The position numbers were made by a program, and so were the translations under genes. DNA of 64,000 nucleotides. It comes from JBJXGV01 sp046160485 (GTDB lineage: Bacteria; Orphanbacterota; Orphanbacteria; JBJXGV01). Below are positions 62,705 to 64,000 of the stretch, piece after piece. The stretch covers positions 1-64,000 of the forward strand of contig JBJXGV010000071.1 in NCBI GenBank assembly GCA_046160485.1, given 5' to 3'. Below the pieces are notes generated by a model. It made no database searches. It saw only the letters and a list, made by a program, of their open reading frames with translations, and was not told the origin of the DNA. How positions within the stretch are numbered: the first letter of the stretch is position 1; every line of letters starts with the position of its first letter.

Positions 62705-63928
62705 GTGTTTTTCGGCGAGACGATTCGCGTCGCCTTCGCGGCGCTTGCCGCGAACAAGCTTCGCTCCTTTCTGACGATGCTCGGCGTCATCATCGGCGTC
62801 GCGGCGGTCATCGCGATGGTCGCGCTCGGGCGCGGCGCGCAGCAATCGGTGAACGCGCGCATCGCCTCGCTCGGCACGACGCTGCTGACGGTCATGCCGG
62901 GACAGGCGCGCGGATTCGGCGGCGTCGCGTCCGGCACCGATCGCGCGCGCCTCGACATCGACGACGCTGCGGCGCTTGCCGAGCGCGGCACTCTCTTCAC
63001 GGACATCCAGCCCGAGATGTCACGGCAGCTTCAACTCCAGTTCGGCAACAAGAACGCGAACACCTCGATCACAGGCACCACCGCAAACTACCTCAGCGTT
63101 CGCAATTTTTCGCTCGCGGCAGGGCGCATGTTCTCCGCCGGCGAGGATGCGGCGCGACAGCGCGTCGCCGTCCTCGGTTCGCAGGTGCTTACGAACCTCG
63201 GCGTGCCGTCGGCAGACGCGATCGTCGGCGAGACGATTCGGATCGGCGGGATCCAGTTCCAAGTAGTTGGCGTGCTCAACTCGAAGGGGCAAGGCGCGGG
63301 CTTCTCGAATCCGGACGATCAAGTCCTCATTCCTCTGCAAACGGCGCGCTACCGCGTCTTCGGCACACAAAACCTGCGCGCGGTGAACGTGCTCGCGCCA
63401 TCCGAGGAGCAGATTCCCGCGACGATGGCGGAGGTCGCGCGCATTCTGCGGCGGGAACACGCGCTTCGAACGGGGCAGACCGACGACTTCAACATCCGCA
63501 GCCAGGCGGATTTTCTGGCGACGCTCGGGGAGACGACGCAGGTGTTCACGCTCTTGCTTGCGGGCATCGCCACCGTCAGCCTGATCGTCGGCGGCATCGG
63601 CATCATGAACATCATGCTCGTCTCCGTGACGGAGCGGACGCGCGAGATCGGAGTTCGCAAGGCGCTCGGCGCGACGCGGCACAACATCCTGATGCAATTT
63701 CTCATCGAGGCGGTCGTGTTGTGTCTCCTCGGCGGTGCCGTCGGAATCGCGCTCGGAGCGGGGACGGCGGTCGTAATGCGCGAATCATTCGGCTGGAACA
63801 CGGCCGTCGGGCTCGACTCGGTCGCGATCTCGTTCTGCTTCGCGGCGGCGGTCGGGATTCTATTCGGCGTGTGGCCCGCGCGCCGCGCCGCGTCGCTCGA
63901 CGCGATCGCCGCGCTGCGCTACGAGTAG
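62705..63928 (+). CDS. MacB-like ABC transporter permease
   Basis: 407 residues in the MacB/FtsX topology: N-terminal helix (LRSFLTMLGVIIGVAAVIAM), a long periplasmic domain (MacB_PCD) and three C-terminal helices with VTERTREIGVRKALGATRHN between them, ending WPARRAASLDAIAALRYE. It lacks the ATPase domain that full MacB has at its N-terminus, so a separate ATPase gene is needed, perhaps beyond the window. The start GTG follows the adaptor stop by 4 bp. Confidence 0.9.
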   Translation: MFFGETIRVAFAALAANKLRSFLTMLGVIIGVAAVIAMVALGRGAQQSVNARIASLGTTLLTVMPGQARGFGGVASGTDRARLDIDDAAALAERGTLFTDIQPEMSRQLQLQFGNKNANTSITGTTANYLSVRNFSLAAGRMFSAGEDAARQRVAVLGSQVLTNLGVPSADAIVGETIRIGGIQFQVVGVLNSKGQGAGFSNPDDQVLIPLQTARYRVFGTQNLRAVNVLAPSEEQIPATMAEVARILRREHALRTGQTDDFNIRSQADFLATLGETTQVFTLLLAGIATVSLIVGGIGIMNIMLVSVTERTREIGVRKALGATRHNILMQFLIEAVVLCLLGGAVGIALGAGTAVVMRESFGWNTAVGLDSVAISFCFAAAVGILFGVWPARRAASLDAIAALRYE

Positions 63929-64000
63929 CGCGCGCGACGCGGCGAGAGCCGCGCTTGCACTCGCGTTGCGCTCGACACCTGCGCGCGCTGCCACGTCCCG

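Overview
The window is about two-thirds or more G+C, gene-dense and clearly bacterial. No rRNA, tRNA, CRISPR array or phage structural module was recognised. Several traits recur together: secreted proteins ending in a FlgD-like Ig domain, large Ser/Thr kinases with TPR or TolB-like tails, an ECF sigma factor coupled to a kinase, a Tricorn-type protease and large TPR lipoproteins. This combination fits Candidatus Eisenbacteria or a neighbouring FCB/Gemmatimonadota-like soil or sediment lineage. That placement is an inference; no marker gene proves it.

Layout, left to right. (1) 1-7.4 kb: a truncated lipoprotein gene and a SnoaL-like gene (minus), then a plus-strand run of PrsW-type membrane protease, ECF sigma factor, anti-sigma factor, secreted unknown, Tat-exported ankyrin-like protein, Yip1 protein and DUF2752 protein. 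(2) 7.6-13.4 kb: an esterase fused to an Smr domain, two translationally coupled secreted minus-strand genes (one resembling a degenerate C25 peptidase) and almost 1 kb of non-coding DNA with a nonamer repeat and a possible kinase-gene remnant. (3) 13.4-17.8 kb: a secreted Tricorn-like protease and a two-gene toxin-antitoxin-like pair with a DUF6036 nucleotidyltransferase. (4) 17.8-26.1 kb: a tightly packed minus-strand accessory block (sialidase-like lipoprotein, cysteine-synthase family enzyme, DUF488, TolB-like lipoprotein, DUF4386, three VOC proteins, deoxyinosine glycosylase, flavin oxidoreductase, DUF1801). (5) 26.4-30.8 kb: an operon of three exported proteins. (6) 30.9-34.2 kb: ECF sigma factor plus Ser/Thr kinase-TPR protein, overlapping by 4 bp.

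(7) 36.2-45.9 kb is the most interesting part: a sedentary chromosomal integron. The integrase gene (44913-45812) carries the IntI-specific extra motif and all catalytic residues. Five cassettes follow it in the SAME orientation (a 'reverse' integron): nitrilase, Ser/Thr kinase, six-TM protein, photolyase+SDR, and GNAT acetyltransferase. They are separated by four attC sites of 60-66 bp and one collapsed 18-bp attC, and then comes a truncated kinase cassette. Cassette borders can be placed to the base, because the first bases of a cassette are the complement of its own R'' box: exactly in three cassettes, with one mismatch in the other two. The integrase N-terminus appears frameshifted and decayed, so the array may be frozen.

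(8) 45.9-64 kb: a three-gene RND efflux operon (TolC-, HlyD- and AcrB-like), an HtrA-type protease, a VKOR-DsbA-DsbA disulfide-forming fusion, a secreted subtilisin, a TPR lipoprotein, an APC-type permease, and a second HlyD-type adaptor with a MacB-like permease at the right edge.
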